From Trichobilharzia regenti (Eukaryota > Platyhelminthes > Trematoda > Strigeidida > Schistosomatidae), in assembly GCA_944472135.2 (NCBI GenBank), contig OX235263.1:1905517-1969516 (forward strand): a stretch of DNA of 64,000 nucleotides. Direction: 5' to 3'. Of the stretch, positions 1 to 10,226 are shown in pieces. Each line of letters starts with the position of its first letter. Positions within the stretch are counted from its first letter, which is position 1. The notes under the pieces were generated by a model that was not told the DNA's origin, did no database searches, and worked only from the letters and a program-made list of their open reading frames with translations. The position numbers and the translations under genes were made by a program.

Positions 1-300
1 GTATGGGGTCGTTCTGATCCTCTTGATGCCCAGCTGTTGCAAACGGGAAGTAAACTCTTCACTCTCGAAACAGGGACCTTGGTCTGTCAGTATTGTCTTC
101 GGTACGCCGTGGTCTGCAACAATGTGTCTAACTACTGCATCTGTCACGGTTCTTGCACGTTGGTCTGGGATTGCTACGGCGTCTACCCATCGTGTCGCGT
201 GTTCCGTCATCACCAAGAGGTACTGATTACCATTGGATGTCTGAGGAAATGGACCCATGACATCTACGGACCACAAGTCACCTATCGCGGTAACTGGAAT
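1..300 (-). pseudogene. Gypsy integrase core, out of frame with upstream pol
   Basis: The minus strand encodes a retroviral-type integrase core with the stretch LWSVDVMGPF (first catalytic Asp) and, further on, ILTDQGPCFES (second catalytic Asp). The third acidic residue lies beyond the left edge. This frame differs from that of the long pol ORF, whose reading ends at 278, so a one-base shift has occurred around 300-325. No stop is seen in the integrase frame up to position 1. Confidence 0.8.
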
Positions 301-2734
301 CGACTGAAGTGGTGGTCGTATACCGGTCACCTTTCATCAGCTGGCACCGTGGACATCCAAGTACGTATCTTGCTACGTCTTCTCTCATACCTGGCCAGTA
401 CATACTTTGTCTTAGGAGGTCGGTCGTTCTGGCCACGCCTGTATGCGCTAGCTGGTGACATTCTTCTATCATGTCGTGGCGCGACGATTGAGGTATGACA
501 GCCAGCCAGCTTCCGTCGTTCTCTCGCCAGGTCAGAGTCCCGTAGGCATTCACTCTGAGTCGATCCCTCTGTCTGAGTAGTGTGGTTAGCTCCTTACTCG
601 CCGTAGTTTGATCCACTTCTATTCCGTTGGTGATCACCTGTATTACTGTATTCAGCGTATCGTCCAACCTCTGCCTACGTGCAAGTCTTAGTGGGTCTTG
701 TTCTACTGCATGCACTCCGTAAGCGACCTCGGGCAACTCAGACTCATCTTCTGGTCTCGATAACAAATCTGCCAAGACATTTTCACTTCCAGGAACGTGT
801 GAGATCGTAAAATCGTACTCCTGAAGACGCAACATCCACCGTGACAACTTCCCCCGTGGGTCTCTCGCTGTCTTCAAAAATTGTAGCGGCTTATGATCAG
901 TTTCGATGTGGAACCGCCGGCCGAGTAAATAAGGTCTCCATTTGTCGACTGCCCATACCATTGCTAAACATTCTTTCTCTATCGTTGAATACTTTCTCTC
1001 TGTGAGTGTCAAAACCCTACTGGCATACTCAACGATTCCCTCGTCCTGTCTTAGGACCGCACCTATAGCGTAGTCACTGGCATCTGTGCACACTGTGAAC
1101 TGTCTTCCTGGCACAGGTAGTTTTAGCGTCATTTGTTGGTGGTCGAGCAGCTGTTTAATTCTGTCGAATGTCCTCTGCGATTCTTCCGACCAAACAAACT
1201 TTGGCTCACCTAGTAGCCTGTATAGAGGGGCTGCTATCTCATTGAAGTTCTTCACGAAGCGACTATAAAACGCTGCTCTACCCAAGAATTGTCTCAGTTT
1301 TCTCTTTGAATTCGGGGCTGGAATCGTTTTAATCGTCAAAATTTTCTCCGGCAGTGGTTTAATCTCACCATTTCCCACTTTATGTCCCAACAGAGTAACA
1401 TTCTTTTTGGCTATCTGGGACTTGGTTTTGTTGACGCGTAGTCCAAACTCTTCGATGCGTCGCAGCACGGCTTCTACATGGTTGACGTGATCGTTTTCGT
1501 TTTGACTGTATATGACGAGATCATCACCATAAACCTCCACGTTTTTCAAGTTCCTAAGTAATAGCTTCATCAGTCGTCTGAACGTAAACGGTGCACCTGC
1601 TAGTCCAAACGGCATGCGTTTAAATCGATATTGTGTCTGACCCACGATGAAAGCCGTCTTATCTCTATCACCTTGTTTTATCGGTATCTGCCAGTATCCT
1701 GAGCGAAGATCGAGAACCGAAAACACATTCGCACCTTGTAGGCGATCTAAAGTTTCTACCACTGTTGGCATGGCACACGGTCTTAACTCTGTCATACTGT
1801 TTAACTGTCGAAAATCAACACAGAATCTATACTTCCCATTCGCTTTTTTTACTAACAGCACTGGAGAGTTGTACGGGCTATCAGCTTCCTCAATAATATC
1901 ATCTTTTAACATCTCTTGCACTTGTCGCTCCACTTCGCCTTCCAGATGACATGGAACTCTTCGCGTTGTAAATGACCTTACTTTCGGATCACTTAACGGA
2001 ATTTCATGATTCACCTTATCGCAATAACCGTATGGGTCGCCATCTCCAGTGAACAGATGATCGTATTTATTAATTAACTCTGTCACATTGTATACCGCTG
2101 CTATCTCGCTGGTCTCATACATGTTGATATGCCCGTATTTCGTGACCACCACGTTCGCTTGCGTGTCGATTATTGCACCAATCTCACGCAGAAAATCCGC
2201 TCCTAATATCGTTCGCTGTAGTTCGGGTACAACAATGAAAGGAAACGTCACCTCGCAGCCACCAACAACGACCGTACAGTTCGATCTACCCGTGATACGC
2301 AACACATACCCGCCTACTGTTTGTACTGTCAATGAACACGGACTAACACTCTTACATAAATTCTTATCTATTAACGACACGGCCGCTCCTGTATCTATCA
2401 AACATACTACTTCTCGATCATTCACTCGCAACTTCGAATACAGAGCCCCTTTCTCAATAGCCCCCACTAAATCTAGGTTCATACGAAAGAAAGAACAAGC
2501 ATTATACCGTCTGAAATTTTTTCTTTTCCGCCTTTCTGGGCAGTATCTTCTCCAGTGTCCCGGCTTACCGCATTCAAAACACCGGTCTTTTCTATCAGCC
2601 AACTTTAACGCCGCCACTTCCCGCTGCAATGCTTCAATTTTCTGCTCATATTCGTTTGGTTTTGGTTGGTCTATAGCGGCTACCGTTGTGCTCAGCAGCT
2701 GTCTGGTCACCTTCGCCAGCTCACTAATATCCAT
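278..2734 (-). CDS. Gypsy pol polyprotein: zinc knuckle, protease, RT, RNase H, integrase N-terminus
   Basis: An 818-codon open frame. A CX2CX4HX4C nucleic-acid knuckle lies at residues 52-65. The aspartic protease signature LIDTGAA is at about 112-118. The reverse transcriptase has CVDFRQLN near 315, LDLRSGYWQI near 341-350 and the catalytic YGDD at 402-405. RNase H begins with CTDASDYAIG (about 549-558). The HHCC zinc-binding head of integrase (HQLAHTG to CPRC) lies near residues 750-800. The protein would reverse-transcribe and integrate the element. The frame stops early in integrase because of a frameshift, and the upstream gag is in another frame. The first Met is only the first in frame, not a proven start. 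Confidence 0.9.
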   Translation of the reverse strand: MDISELAKVTRQLLSTTVAAIDQPKPNEYEQKIEALQREVAALKLADRKDRCFECGKPGHWRRYCPERRKRKNFRRYNACSFFRMNLDLVGAIEKGALYSKLRVNDREVVCLIDTGAAVSLIDKNLCKSVSPCSLTVQTVGGYVLRITGRSNCTVVVGGCEVTFPFIVVPELQRTILGADFLREIGAIIDTQANVVVTKYGHINMYETSEIAAVYNVTELINKYDHLFTGDGDPYGYCDKVNHEIPLSDPKVRSFTTRRVPCHLEGEVERQVQEMLKDDIIEEADSPYNSPVLLVKKANGKYRFCVDFRQLNSMTELRPCAMPTVVETLDRLQGANVFSVLDLRSGYWQIPIKQGDRDKTAFIVGQTQYRFKRMPFGLAGAPFTFRRLMKLLLRNLKNVEVYGDDLVIYSQNENDHVNHVEAVLRRIEEFGLRVNKTKSQIAKKNVTLLGHKVGNGEIKPLPEKILTIKTIPAPNSKRKLRQFLGRAAFYSRFVKNFNEIAAPLYRLLGEPKFVWSEESQRTFDRIKQLLDHQQMTLKLPVPGRQFTVCTDASDYAIGAVLRQDEGIVEYASRVLTLTERKYSTIEKECLAMVWAVDKWRPYLLGRRFHIETDHKPLQFLKTARDPRGKLSRWMLRLQEYDFTISHVPGSENVLADLLSRPEDESELPEVAYGVHAVEQDPLRLARRQRLDDTLNTVIQVITNGIEVDQTTASKELTTLLRQRDRLRVNAYGTLTWRENDGSWLAVIPQSSRHDMIEECHQLAHTGVARTTDLLRQSMYWPGMREDVARYVLGCPRCQLMKGDRYTTTTSVDSSYRDR

Positions 2735-2757
2735 CGGTTGCGTTGCGTTAACCAGTT

Positions 2758-2967
2758 TTAATTGCTGTGAAATGTGGTCTGGGACACTCTCGATGACCTG
2801 TCTATGCTGTCATATGCCGCCTTCGCTCGGCCTCTCAACAGGGTCCCCAGAACAACTGTCTTCGCTGCCTGCTCCTTGACACCCACCAGCTCAGCGACGG
2901 CCTCTAAGCCACGTAAGAAGCTCCGTATGTCTCCTTCTTCAAACGCAGTTGGCCACGGGATCTTCAT
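2758..2967 (-). CDS. Gag N-terminal fragment of the gypsy element
   Basis: A 69-codon ORF beginning 25 bases inside the LTR boundary. Its sequence (MKIPWPTAFEEG, FLRGLEAVAEL, AKTVVLGTLLRGRAKAAYD) resembles the N-terminal gag region of gypsy elements, where capsid helices carry a run like LRGRA. It stops in a frame different from the downstream ORF that carries the zinc knuckle, so gag is broken or internally deleted around 2735-2800. Confidence 0.65.
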   Translation of the reverse strand: MKIPWPTAFEEGDIRSFLRGLEAVAELVGVKEQAAKTVVLGTLLRGRAKAAYDSIDRSSRVSQTTFHSN

Positions 2968-2971
2968 TTTT

Positions 2972-2989
2972 CAGGAGGCAGCGACACCA
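2972..2989 (-). promoter_or_regulatory. Candidate primer-binding site of the gypsy element
   Basis: On the minus strand, two bases after the LTR end, the sequence reads TGGTGTCGCTGCCTCCTG. It starts with TGG, as expected for complementarity to a tRNA 3' CCA end. The gag ATG follows within a few bases. The matching tRNA was not identified. The compact LTR element at 44101-45930 has a related site (TGGCGTCGC). Confidence 0.5.
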
Positions 2990-2991
2990 AA

Positions 2992-3313
2992 TGTAACAAC
3001 AGAAGACAAGGGCCAGGCAAGAGATCCTTTTATTACGAAAATCAACGCGTATTTATACATATTTTATGTACATTAACAAGGCTTATGCAAGCAGAAAAAG
3101 GCAGACTTCTAATTGGTTGTTTCTCGGAAGACAAACACAGTCTCCTGATTGGTTGTTTTAGATATTTCTCGGAAAGTAGATCCATTTATCTGCGAATCAT
3201 ATTTGCCCACGTTTAAGTCTGCTGTGATTAGTTGTTGAATCAGCCTAGATTAATATCTACCAATCAGCGTCGATTAATGTCTACCAATTGGCTAGCAGCC
3301 TGCTATCACCACA
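2992..3313 (-). repeat. 5' LTR of the gypsy element (TG...CA, about 322 bp)
   Basis: The block starts TGTAACAACAGAAGAC and ends CACCACA on the + strand. It aligns along its length with solo LTRs at 33930-34479, 40247-40560 and 56518-56722. Ends, length and position next to the PBS-like site support an LTR. The flanking duplication cannot be tested because the other end of the element is outside the window. Confidence 0.8.
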
Positions 3314-3460
3314 TGTATATGTCAGATATCTAACTGTTGAAACATTATTAACTTGTAGACAATCTACGATTTGATATTATATCATACTTGATCGTGCATG
3401 CATTTTCATGTAAATTTATGTTTATATGGAAATATAAATTAATTTTATTTTATGTTGTAT
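3314..3460. repeat. Dispersed AT-rich repeat, copy 1 of 2
   Basis: A stretch containing TCTAACTGTTGAAACATTAT, then ATACTTGATCGTGC and CATGCATTTTCATGTAAATT, recurs at about 4765-4915. No coding potential is seen. The two copies bracket the SINE-A and CR1-like remnants between them. Confidence 0.55.
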
Positions 3461-3512
3461 GAAATCCAAATCCTCACCGAGGAATAACATCAGGTACAGA
3501 GCTGCCGAGGAT

Positions 3513-3711
3513 TATTTTTTTATTTTTTTATTATTGATTACAGCTTGATTCCACACCGTATTTTTGGTACAAGTGTGGAATTTTCAGCGTGGATATCGGT
3601 AGCCCGAAATTCGCAGGCCGACCATAGATATCAGATGGGCGTCGGCGTGGGCTTGAACCCTGGACCATGTGCATGGTCGGCGAGAGTCCTAACCACTGTG
3701 CCACCGACGCT
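3513..3711 (-). mobile_element. SINE-A copy (tRNA-headed SINE)
   Basis: On the minus strand there is a tRNA-like head with an A box around GGCACAGTGGTTAGGA, the palindromic GACCATGCACATGGTC and a B-box-like GGTTCAAGCC. A body follows (CCACGCTGAAAATTCCACAC, TGGAATCAAGCTGTAATCA), then a T/A-rich tail. The same unit occurs at 12631, 13333, 31112 and 54925. These are pol III SINEs, not tRNA genes. Confidence 0.8.
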
Positions 3712-3724
3712 CTGCCGTGAGTCA

Positions 3725-5640
3725 TAGCGCGTGGGCTTAGTGACAGTTGGACCAGGGCCTGTGAAATGCTGGATTCCAAAAGCTGATAATTAGGAGCTGT
3801 CTGTATATAACATCGTAAGGCTTGTCCAGTCAATTGTTGAGGCGTTGAAGTCTTCACCTTCGAGACTTCGCTTTTCCGATGTCCAGGAGCCTAGCTTCTA
3901 TATCAGGGAGTCATCTGCACTGCAGTCAAGACTGCAATATTTAGCAATGAGGTCAGTATCTTGGCCTATGCATTTAAGTCTGCGTCGAAGTTCGCACGAT
4001 TCACTTTCGTGAGCGAGTGCTTCGATGCCACCCATAGTGAAGAATTTCCTGAGATAGATGACTACGCCACTTCCTATGCGGCTCAGTTAGTTCACCCTAT
4101 GCACTTCGAAGTTCATCAGGTTAACTTCGTTGTAAGTGACATCGGGTGTGAGCCATATTTGTGGTGTGATAATTACATCCTGATTTCCGGAGTCTATCAT
4201 ATTACCCAGCTCAGGCCTTTTGTTCAACGGGCTGCGAGTGTTCGGGTATCAGTCATTTCAGTTTCGCGCTTTCGTGGCCTGCCCACAGAGGTTTCGGGAT
4301 CATCAGACTTCGAATTGTGACAACCCAAAACCTTTATTCTTAAGGTTTCTTGCCATTTTAGCGTCGTTGATTCATTCCCGCAGGTTGTCTTTTGACATGG
4401 TCTGCTAGGCATAAGTCAGCACGGACGTGTATACCTGATATTTAAGGGTTCGAGAGTTGCTTAAAATGGCGCCCCTCTCTTCATTGCAGTTTAGTACGAC
4501 TTTGAGAAGGCCTACCGGCTGATTTACTATAAAGTCAGGCTTTGAGCCAATCCTATACGATTCGTGTATTGTTATGCCTGATACTGTTTTGAGCAGTAGC
4601 CTATCTAACAACGGCTTGATCAAGCTAGGGTCATGCTGGAATCTGACCTTTGGATCGGAGGCCGATGATTCTTCGGGATGAAAACGAAACGAAGTCGATT
4701 TTCCCGCTCAACCTGGAGGACAACTGTACAATTGAATAAGTATACGGCCTGGTTCAGACAATGAGTGTAATTATATGTATGTATCAAATATTTAACTGTT
4801 GAAACATTATTAACTTCTAGAAAATTTAAGATTTGACATTATAACATACTTGATCGTGCCTGTAAAAATGGCATGCATTTTCATGTAAATTTATGTTGAT
4901 ATGAAAATAAAAATTATTATTATTATTATTGTCAGGGAGATCAGGTTTGCTTGCCGTAGCATTCCTGCTCTGCGGCGTAAATGTCTCTGTCCTTCGTAAA
5001 CAGGGTGGCCATTATATCGCGCCTATCTCTTTTTGCGAAAGACTACATTACGCCATTCAGTGGCGACCTCCCCACTAACCGTAGTCGATTGTGTGTGCCT
5101 GCTATCTACCGGTGTGGATGAGGCTTGGTCTACATGTCCCTGGGCGACTTAAGCTGTGGGTTTTCTATCCCTGGTACTCCCATTCTTCGCGCCACTCTTT
5201 CCGTTACTGTTACTGGACGGCTTATCCAGTATCGTAGAGGCAGCATTGGTGTCTGGAGTATGGTGGGTGCATTTCTGAGCTGAAGGGTACCCACTCCCTG
5301 ACAGAGACATGTCACGAGCTTTTATTGTTTTGTCGATGATGCTAGTCACGACATTGGTGTCTGAGTAATGGTCGCTCTTCTCCTATGGTGGAAGATCCTT
5401 GCAGTCTAGGAGCTTTAGAGCCCCAATGAGAGTGACTGTGGCTTCCGTTATACGAAACTTGGTCATACTACAGCGGTCGTTGCACAGACAGTTGGCCAGT
5501 GCCTGTATACCGCAGGGGTTAGGCTTGTGTAAATACTATGAAACCACCTCTTGTGGTCACCACACTGTATTCCTTCTTCAGCAAGATATCGGTACATCAC
5601 TATTCCAAAGCACTTCCCTCTGGTAAGCATGCTTTTCAGA
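3725..5640 (-). pseudogene. Decayed CR1-like LINE: PHD-like ORF1 and endonuclease remnants
   Basis: Broken minus-strand frames read in LINE order. Around 5450-5600 a PHD-like segment reads CGDHKRWFHSIYTSLTPAVY. At 4405-4623 there is an ORF1-like stretch with PVGLLKVVLNCNEERGAILS. At about 3730-4330 a degraded endonuclease contains IDSGNQDVIITPQIW, GSGVVIYLRKFF and EDFNASTIDWTSL. The last two recall the YVR and GDFN(A)P..DW motifs of APE-type endonucleases. Stops interrupt it many times. The assignment is by pattern only, and the boundaries are approximate. Confidence 0.55.
4765..4930. repeat. Dispersed AT-rich repeat, copy 2, ending in (ATT)n
   Basis: Matches 3314-3460 (AACTGTTGAAACATTATTAA, then ATACTTGATCGTGC and CATTTTCATGTAAATTTATG) and ends in a short ATT run at 4911-4930. 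Confidence 0.55.
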
Positions 5641-6607
5641 GTGAGTTGGGACAGAGAGATGCAAACAGGACTTCATTTATACATATATATATATATATAT
5701 AAAATATGTGATTTTTATAGATCAGTGATAAAAAATCAGAGTGCAGAAAAATGAATATATATATCTATTAATTTATAAGAACACAACTTTGTATAATTAA
5801 GTAGATTCAAGACTGAAATGTAAGCCAACTTCGATCAGAATTAACTGATCTGAAGTTAATCTATAGGCTTAAGGGGCCAAAAGTCAAAAGGAAACAAGAG
5901 TGTTTAGAATTCATTCCCTTTTCAAAGTTCTATTTCCACGGGAAATAACATTCGTCATGAATATAATTCTTCGGACATCTGGATAACTTCACTCACAATC
6001 GTGACTTTATTTCTTCACCGGACTTCACAGAAATCAGTCAACTGAGTAAATGCTTCACAATGGATAAGATTTTATTTTGATAAATCACGCAGTGTTGTGG
6101 AGTGATATTAATGGTGTAGCACCGTGTGATTTATCAAAATAAAATCTTATCTATAATGAAGTTATACTCTACCACAGTGCCCAGGTTTTCTACTTATATT
6201 AAGTAAATGCTTCATTCACTCATCTCGGAACAAGGTGAGTATTACCGTGCACTTGTGTTTTGAAAAAAGCTCTACAATACCACATAAAAGCAAATGTAAT
6301 GGGGGGGATACTCGCCATACTATGTCTCACACAGAAAAATACTCCGTCAATAAACACTGATAATTAGCCCTGGACATGTTGAACGATTTTGTTTTAATGC
6401 CCGGACATCCGCATCGTTATCTGCACTTTACGTTGCTCTCATCCGGACTCCGCTTCCAAGTTTTTATGTAAGTTGTTGAGTGGTGGTTTGGGTATGCAAA
6501 ATTGGTCGGAAATACTAATTAGTGTGTCTTTAGACTGGGTGCCCATCCTGTTTCATGGTTGAAGGCTGTAATCATCCACAGGCAGATGGTAGTTGGTGTC
6601 ACCGAAA
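5641..6607. other. Non-coding upstream region of eIF5 with a hairpin
   Basis: No recognisable gene. There is an (AT)n run near 5682-5700, a PLE-B-like terminal hairpin at 6063-6151, and then the putative promoter and 5' leader of eIF5. No TATA box or splice-leader site could be fixed with confidence. Confidence 0.4.
6063..6151. repeat. Hairpin of PLE-B terminal sequence
   Basis: GATAAGATTTTATTTTGATA at 6063 and its complement ending near 6151 form 26-bp arms around a loop of about 37 bases. The same sequence with CACAGTGTTATACAGTAAT marks PLE-B ends at 19815, 39100 and 57421, so this is a remnant of two inverted PLE-B tips. Confidence 0.6.
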
Positions 6608-8144
6608 ATGGCTATCAACATCAATCGAGAGGTTGAAGATACCTTTTACAGGTACAAGATGCCGAAGCTTGCAGCCAAGGTAAAGCTATACACGACAACC
6701 ACAAGTCATAATCTTGTAGGTGGAGGGAAAAGGAAATGGTATAAAAACAGTCATCGTTAATGTCTCAGACATAGCGAAGGCATTGTACCGGAAACCCATA
6801 TGTATGTCGCAAAATCTACTAATTTGATGGCTTAGATCTCACGAAGTTCTTTGGATGCGAGTTAGGGGCACAGATCCACGTAGACGAGAAAAATGAACGC
6901 TATATAGTCAATGGAGCCCATCAAGCAGATAAGCTGCAAGAACTGTTAGATGGTTTCATCAAGAAGTTCGTATTGTGTCAAAGTTGTGGGAATCCGGAGA
7001 CCACTATGGTTAGTTCTTTGAATTAGTAATCACTAACTTTCATAGCATGTAAACAAAAGAGGCGGTACGGTTGCTACCACTTGCAAAGCGTGTGGCAGTC
7101 AGGGACAGCTAGATGTCACTCACAGACTGACCCAGTTCATTGTGAAAAATCCTCCAGAGCCAGAGGTTACCACAGCCAAGTCAAAGCAGAAAAAGGGGAA
7201 AAAGACCAAAGGCGAGAATGAAAAGACTTCAGGTAACGATGCTTAGTTAACCGTTACGTTTCCAGATGACGACAACGAGGGCAACGCCGGTGGTGGTGAT
7301 GAGAACAATCGCAACAGTCCAGTTAACGCTGACGAAGAAGATGAGGATGAAGACTGGCTGGAAGACACTACTGAAGAAGCACGGCGTCAGAGGATGAGTA
7401 CCTTGTCAGCTATGGCGAAGTCGCTAGCTCTGTGTGACGATGTAGAACGCTCTGAAACTGAGAGAGCTGACATATTCTTCAAACATTTATCCCAAATGTA
7501 CCAGTCTGGCGAAGTCCTGTCACGTCGTAAAGAGCTGAAGTTGGAGGCTGATCGTCTTAGTCTCGGTCCACGTGCTGTGTTGGTTATTGCCGAAGTGCTA
7601 TTCAACAACCCTTCTACCATACTAGGTGATATTAAAGAGTATTCTCCACTACTACTGCTCTTCACGCGGTCTGGTGAAGACCAGAAACGAGCTCAGATGT
7701 ACACGTGGGGTGCAATGGCGAAGCTCATCGAGAGGCACGCAGATCAAAATCTGATCAGCAAAGCGTGTCATCTCCTGAAAGCTTTGTATGATAATGACAT
7801 AATTGAGGAGGACGTTATTCTAGCATGGTACGACAAAGGGGTAAGTTGCATATATGTGATATTTGACAAAATACAGCCGTCTAAAAAATTCGTATCTCGT
7901 GAATTGAGTGCCAAGATTCTGTCTCGTTGCGCTCCCATGGTGACGTGGTTGAGACAAGCAGAGGAGGAAGAGTCAGAAAGTTCCGAGGAAGAGACAGAAA
8001 CCAGCAGCCCGAAGGTATGTGTCTTCCATTATTTTCTAATCTCCTTAGGTGCCACAACCAACTAATGGTGTGAACGGCTCAAGTGCCGTTGCTACCAACG
8101 GGGTGGACGCTGAAGAAGACGATGTTGACATCGATGCTATTTAA
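6608..8144 (+). CDS. EIF5: Eukaryotic translation initiation factor 5 (eIF5), complete, 7 exons
   Basis: Exons: 6608-6679, 6720-6801, 6836-7008, 7046-7232, 7266-7840, 7877-8014 and 8049-8144. Together they give 1,323 nt, 440 residues plus stop. eIF5 is the GTPase-activating protein of the eIF2-GTP-Met-tRNAi ternary complex in the cytosolic 43S/48S initiation complex. The N-terminus ([20 protein letters not shown]) keeps the GAP arginine finger at Arg15. A C2-C2 zinc domain has CQSC at 99-102 and CKAC at 122-125. An acidic linker (DEEDEDEDW) precedes the W2/HEAT domain at about residues 225-395, which ends in an acidic box ([12 protein letters not shown]). The C-terminus DDVDIDAI matches animal eIF5. 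All introns are 33-40 nt with GT-AG ends, and length and domains fit the family (about 430 residues). Confidence 0.96.
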
Positions 8145-8234
8145 ACACTGCCCACGTGTTGCAGCATTATTTTAATTGACGTGCTATCTGCGGCTCTCTT
8201 CGGCTTTTCTTTTATGTTTTCACTGGTTTATTTG

Positions 8235-8240
8235 AATAAA
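8235..8240 (+). promoter_or_regulatory. Polyadenylation signal of eIF5
   Basis: AATAAA lies 91 bases after the eIF5 stop codon, the expected place for 3' end formation. Confidence 0.7.
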
Positions 8241-9140
8241 CGTACTCATAACCCCATGACTGTCATTTTGCCTTTTGGTTTGAGGTAGGTTGTTCGGTCT
8301 GTTTGCGTGACAGTTATTGCGGTATGTATCTGGTGTCAGGCAAGCGTCCCTCCCGAGACTGTTTAGTTGCGTACAATGAGTGGTGTATCTCGTGATCGCT
8401 CGCAGTCTAGCTGCTCCATGTTGATATACTGGACGGATTTGTGATTGAATGTTTTAGCACATGGAGACTGTTGATGTATACATTAGCTCTGAACGAATGG
8501 ATTTTTCAAGTTGGTAGTTCATAAACCTCGGTTTCTGCTGTTGCCGTATCGAGCAAGGGATTTATAGGTGTTCGTATGTATTCAGCTTGGAAGTTAGTTG
8601 ACGATGTCTCGTGAGGCTGGTTATGTGCAACTTTTGTTATTCCAATGCATGGCTACTCCAAGGTAGCAAAAATAGGGTCCTTGTCATTTTTATTTGCTCA
8701 TGGAGCTGCTCCAGGAGTCTTCCAATGTCTACCACGTTTGACGATTTCCATGTTAATTGCCTTCCGTGTTTGTTTCTCGGCAATAGCTAGATTATTTGCA
8801 GCAGAATGCCTACTGTGATGTTTCCGGAATAATATGGCGTTCTCGTTGATAGCCCTGAAGTTTTAAGTCTGGTATTCTCTCCTAACTCTTCTTTGTTTCC
8901 TGTTGAGCGTTGATGTGATACTGACCTGAGAAGTTTCAGTCTTTGGAGTTCGTGGTTTCAGTGCACTTGTGAGGGATCTTGGCAGAAAGAAGGGGGACGG
9001 AGCATGTAGAAGGGAAATGTGGCTTGTGAAGATAGCGCAGTATTCTGTCACTGTTTCCTTTTCTTAACTTCCGCGCACCAGACTGTTTGGGTTCCGGCTC
9101 ATTGGAATCCTTGGAGATCAATGCTTACAATATTTATTTG
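8241..9140. other. Intergenic region without recognised gene
   Basis: I see no conserved ORF, repeat family or RNA signal here. Short ORFs on both strands have no recognisable motif. Confidence 0.4.
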
Positions 9141-9347
9141 GCGTAGTATATGCAGTCTTATTGATGTCAGATTGAAATACGTATGGCTCTTTAACAATAA
9201 ACTTGATTGTATACTGATGTCACGAGGTCCTCCTTCCCTAACTGAAGTTACTAAAGCTGTCATCAACCTGAAATAAGGCAAAGCAACGGGACCTTATGGA
9301 ATAACTCCAGAGGTATTTAAGTACGGTGGAGACAGTTTACTACCTGC

Positions 9348-9662
9348 ATTAACTGAAGAATTGAAAACATTTATTTCCCGATACGAATTTAAAACAAGCA
9401 ATAAAGGTTAATAAAGCAGGATTTAATGAATTCATCAAATTTCGGTGGAACTCGTCAGCTGAATACTCTACATACACGAATACATATACTTTTGAAATTA
9501 CATTGGGAGATATAAGACTGTCATATATCTCTCAATGTAATTTCAAAAGTATATGTATTCGTGTATGTAGAGTATTCAGCTGACGAGTTCCACCGAAATT
9601 TGATGAATTCATTAAATCCTGCTTTATTAACCTTTATTGCTTGTTTTAAATTAACTGAAGAA
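9348..9662. mobile_element. Foldback insertion with 13-bp target duplication
   Basis: Near-perfect inverted arms of about 124 bp (about 9390-9513 and 9524-9649) are separated by about 10 bases. The direct repeat ATTAACTGAAGAA at 9348-9360 and 9650-9662 brackets the insertion. It interrupts the LINE-A RT region. No ORF lies inside. It may be a hairpin MITE or an inverted dimer left by a retroelement end. Confidence 0.75.
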
Positions 9663-9812
9663 CTAGGCAGCGTCTGGGAATCAGAAGTCCCATCGGGTTG
9701 GTGTAAGTCACTGATTATCCCTATATACAAGAAGGGAGACAAGTCTTCCTGTGATAATCACAGAGGGATTAGCTTGACTGATATAGTAGCCTAAGTCTTA
9801 GGCTCAATAATC

Positions 9813-10226
9813 ATGCGTAGACTGAGTGGTGCTCGGGAGGCACAAACACCAGAGAGCCAGGCAGGCTTTCGACCAGGAAGAGGGTGTATTGATAATATCT
9901 TCACCCTCCGACAGATTCTAGAACATAGGGACTCCTACCGGCGTCCAACAGTCATTATATTTCTTGACCTAAAGGCAGCATTCGACTCTATCGATCGAGA
10001 AGTTCTCTGGAGATGCTTGACTGTAAAGGGAATTCCGAGAAAATATATTGCACTGATTAAGGCACTCTACTCGTACTCAAGCACTAAGGGAAGGCTTACG
10101 ACGAGTTGTCATCTGAAGTGGTGTGCGTCAGGGATGCCCATTACCCTCATTCCTATTCAATTTCATCATAGATGTACCGATGGACTTAACCCTAACGCAC
10201 TTCAGAGACTTGCTACCAGGGAATAA
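9813..10226 (+). pseudogene. LINE-A reverse transcriptase fragment
   Basis: A 137-codon frame with AGFRPGRGCIDNIFTLRQIL and FLDLKAAFDSIDREVLW, the latter holding the motif A aspartate of the RT palm. After TSCHLKW the frame departs from the family sequence, and the continuation is in the next frame (10123-10488). Confidence 0.8.

Larger units (their letters stand above)
1..3313 (-). mobile_element. Gypsy-type (Ty3) LTR retrotransposon, 3' part beyond left edge
   Basis: Read on the minus strand, the order is LTR (2992-3313), primer-binding-like site, short gag, zinc knuckle, aspartic protease, reverse transcriptase, RNase H and integrase, which is the gypsy/Ty3 order. The element enters at its 5' LTR on the right and leaves the window inside the integrase core, so the 3' LTR and target-site duplication cannot be seen. 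At least two frame breaks (gag/pol near 2735-2800 and integrase near 300-325) show that this copy is not functional as it stands. Gag looks short, about 140 codons before the zinc knuckle, so part of it may be deleted. I do not assign it to a named schistosome family. Confidence 0.9.

Noticed and set aside
2088..2879. 263-codon plus-strand ORF
   Set aside because: It is the antisense shadow of the gypsy pol/gag region and contains no recognised motif of its own.
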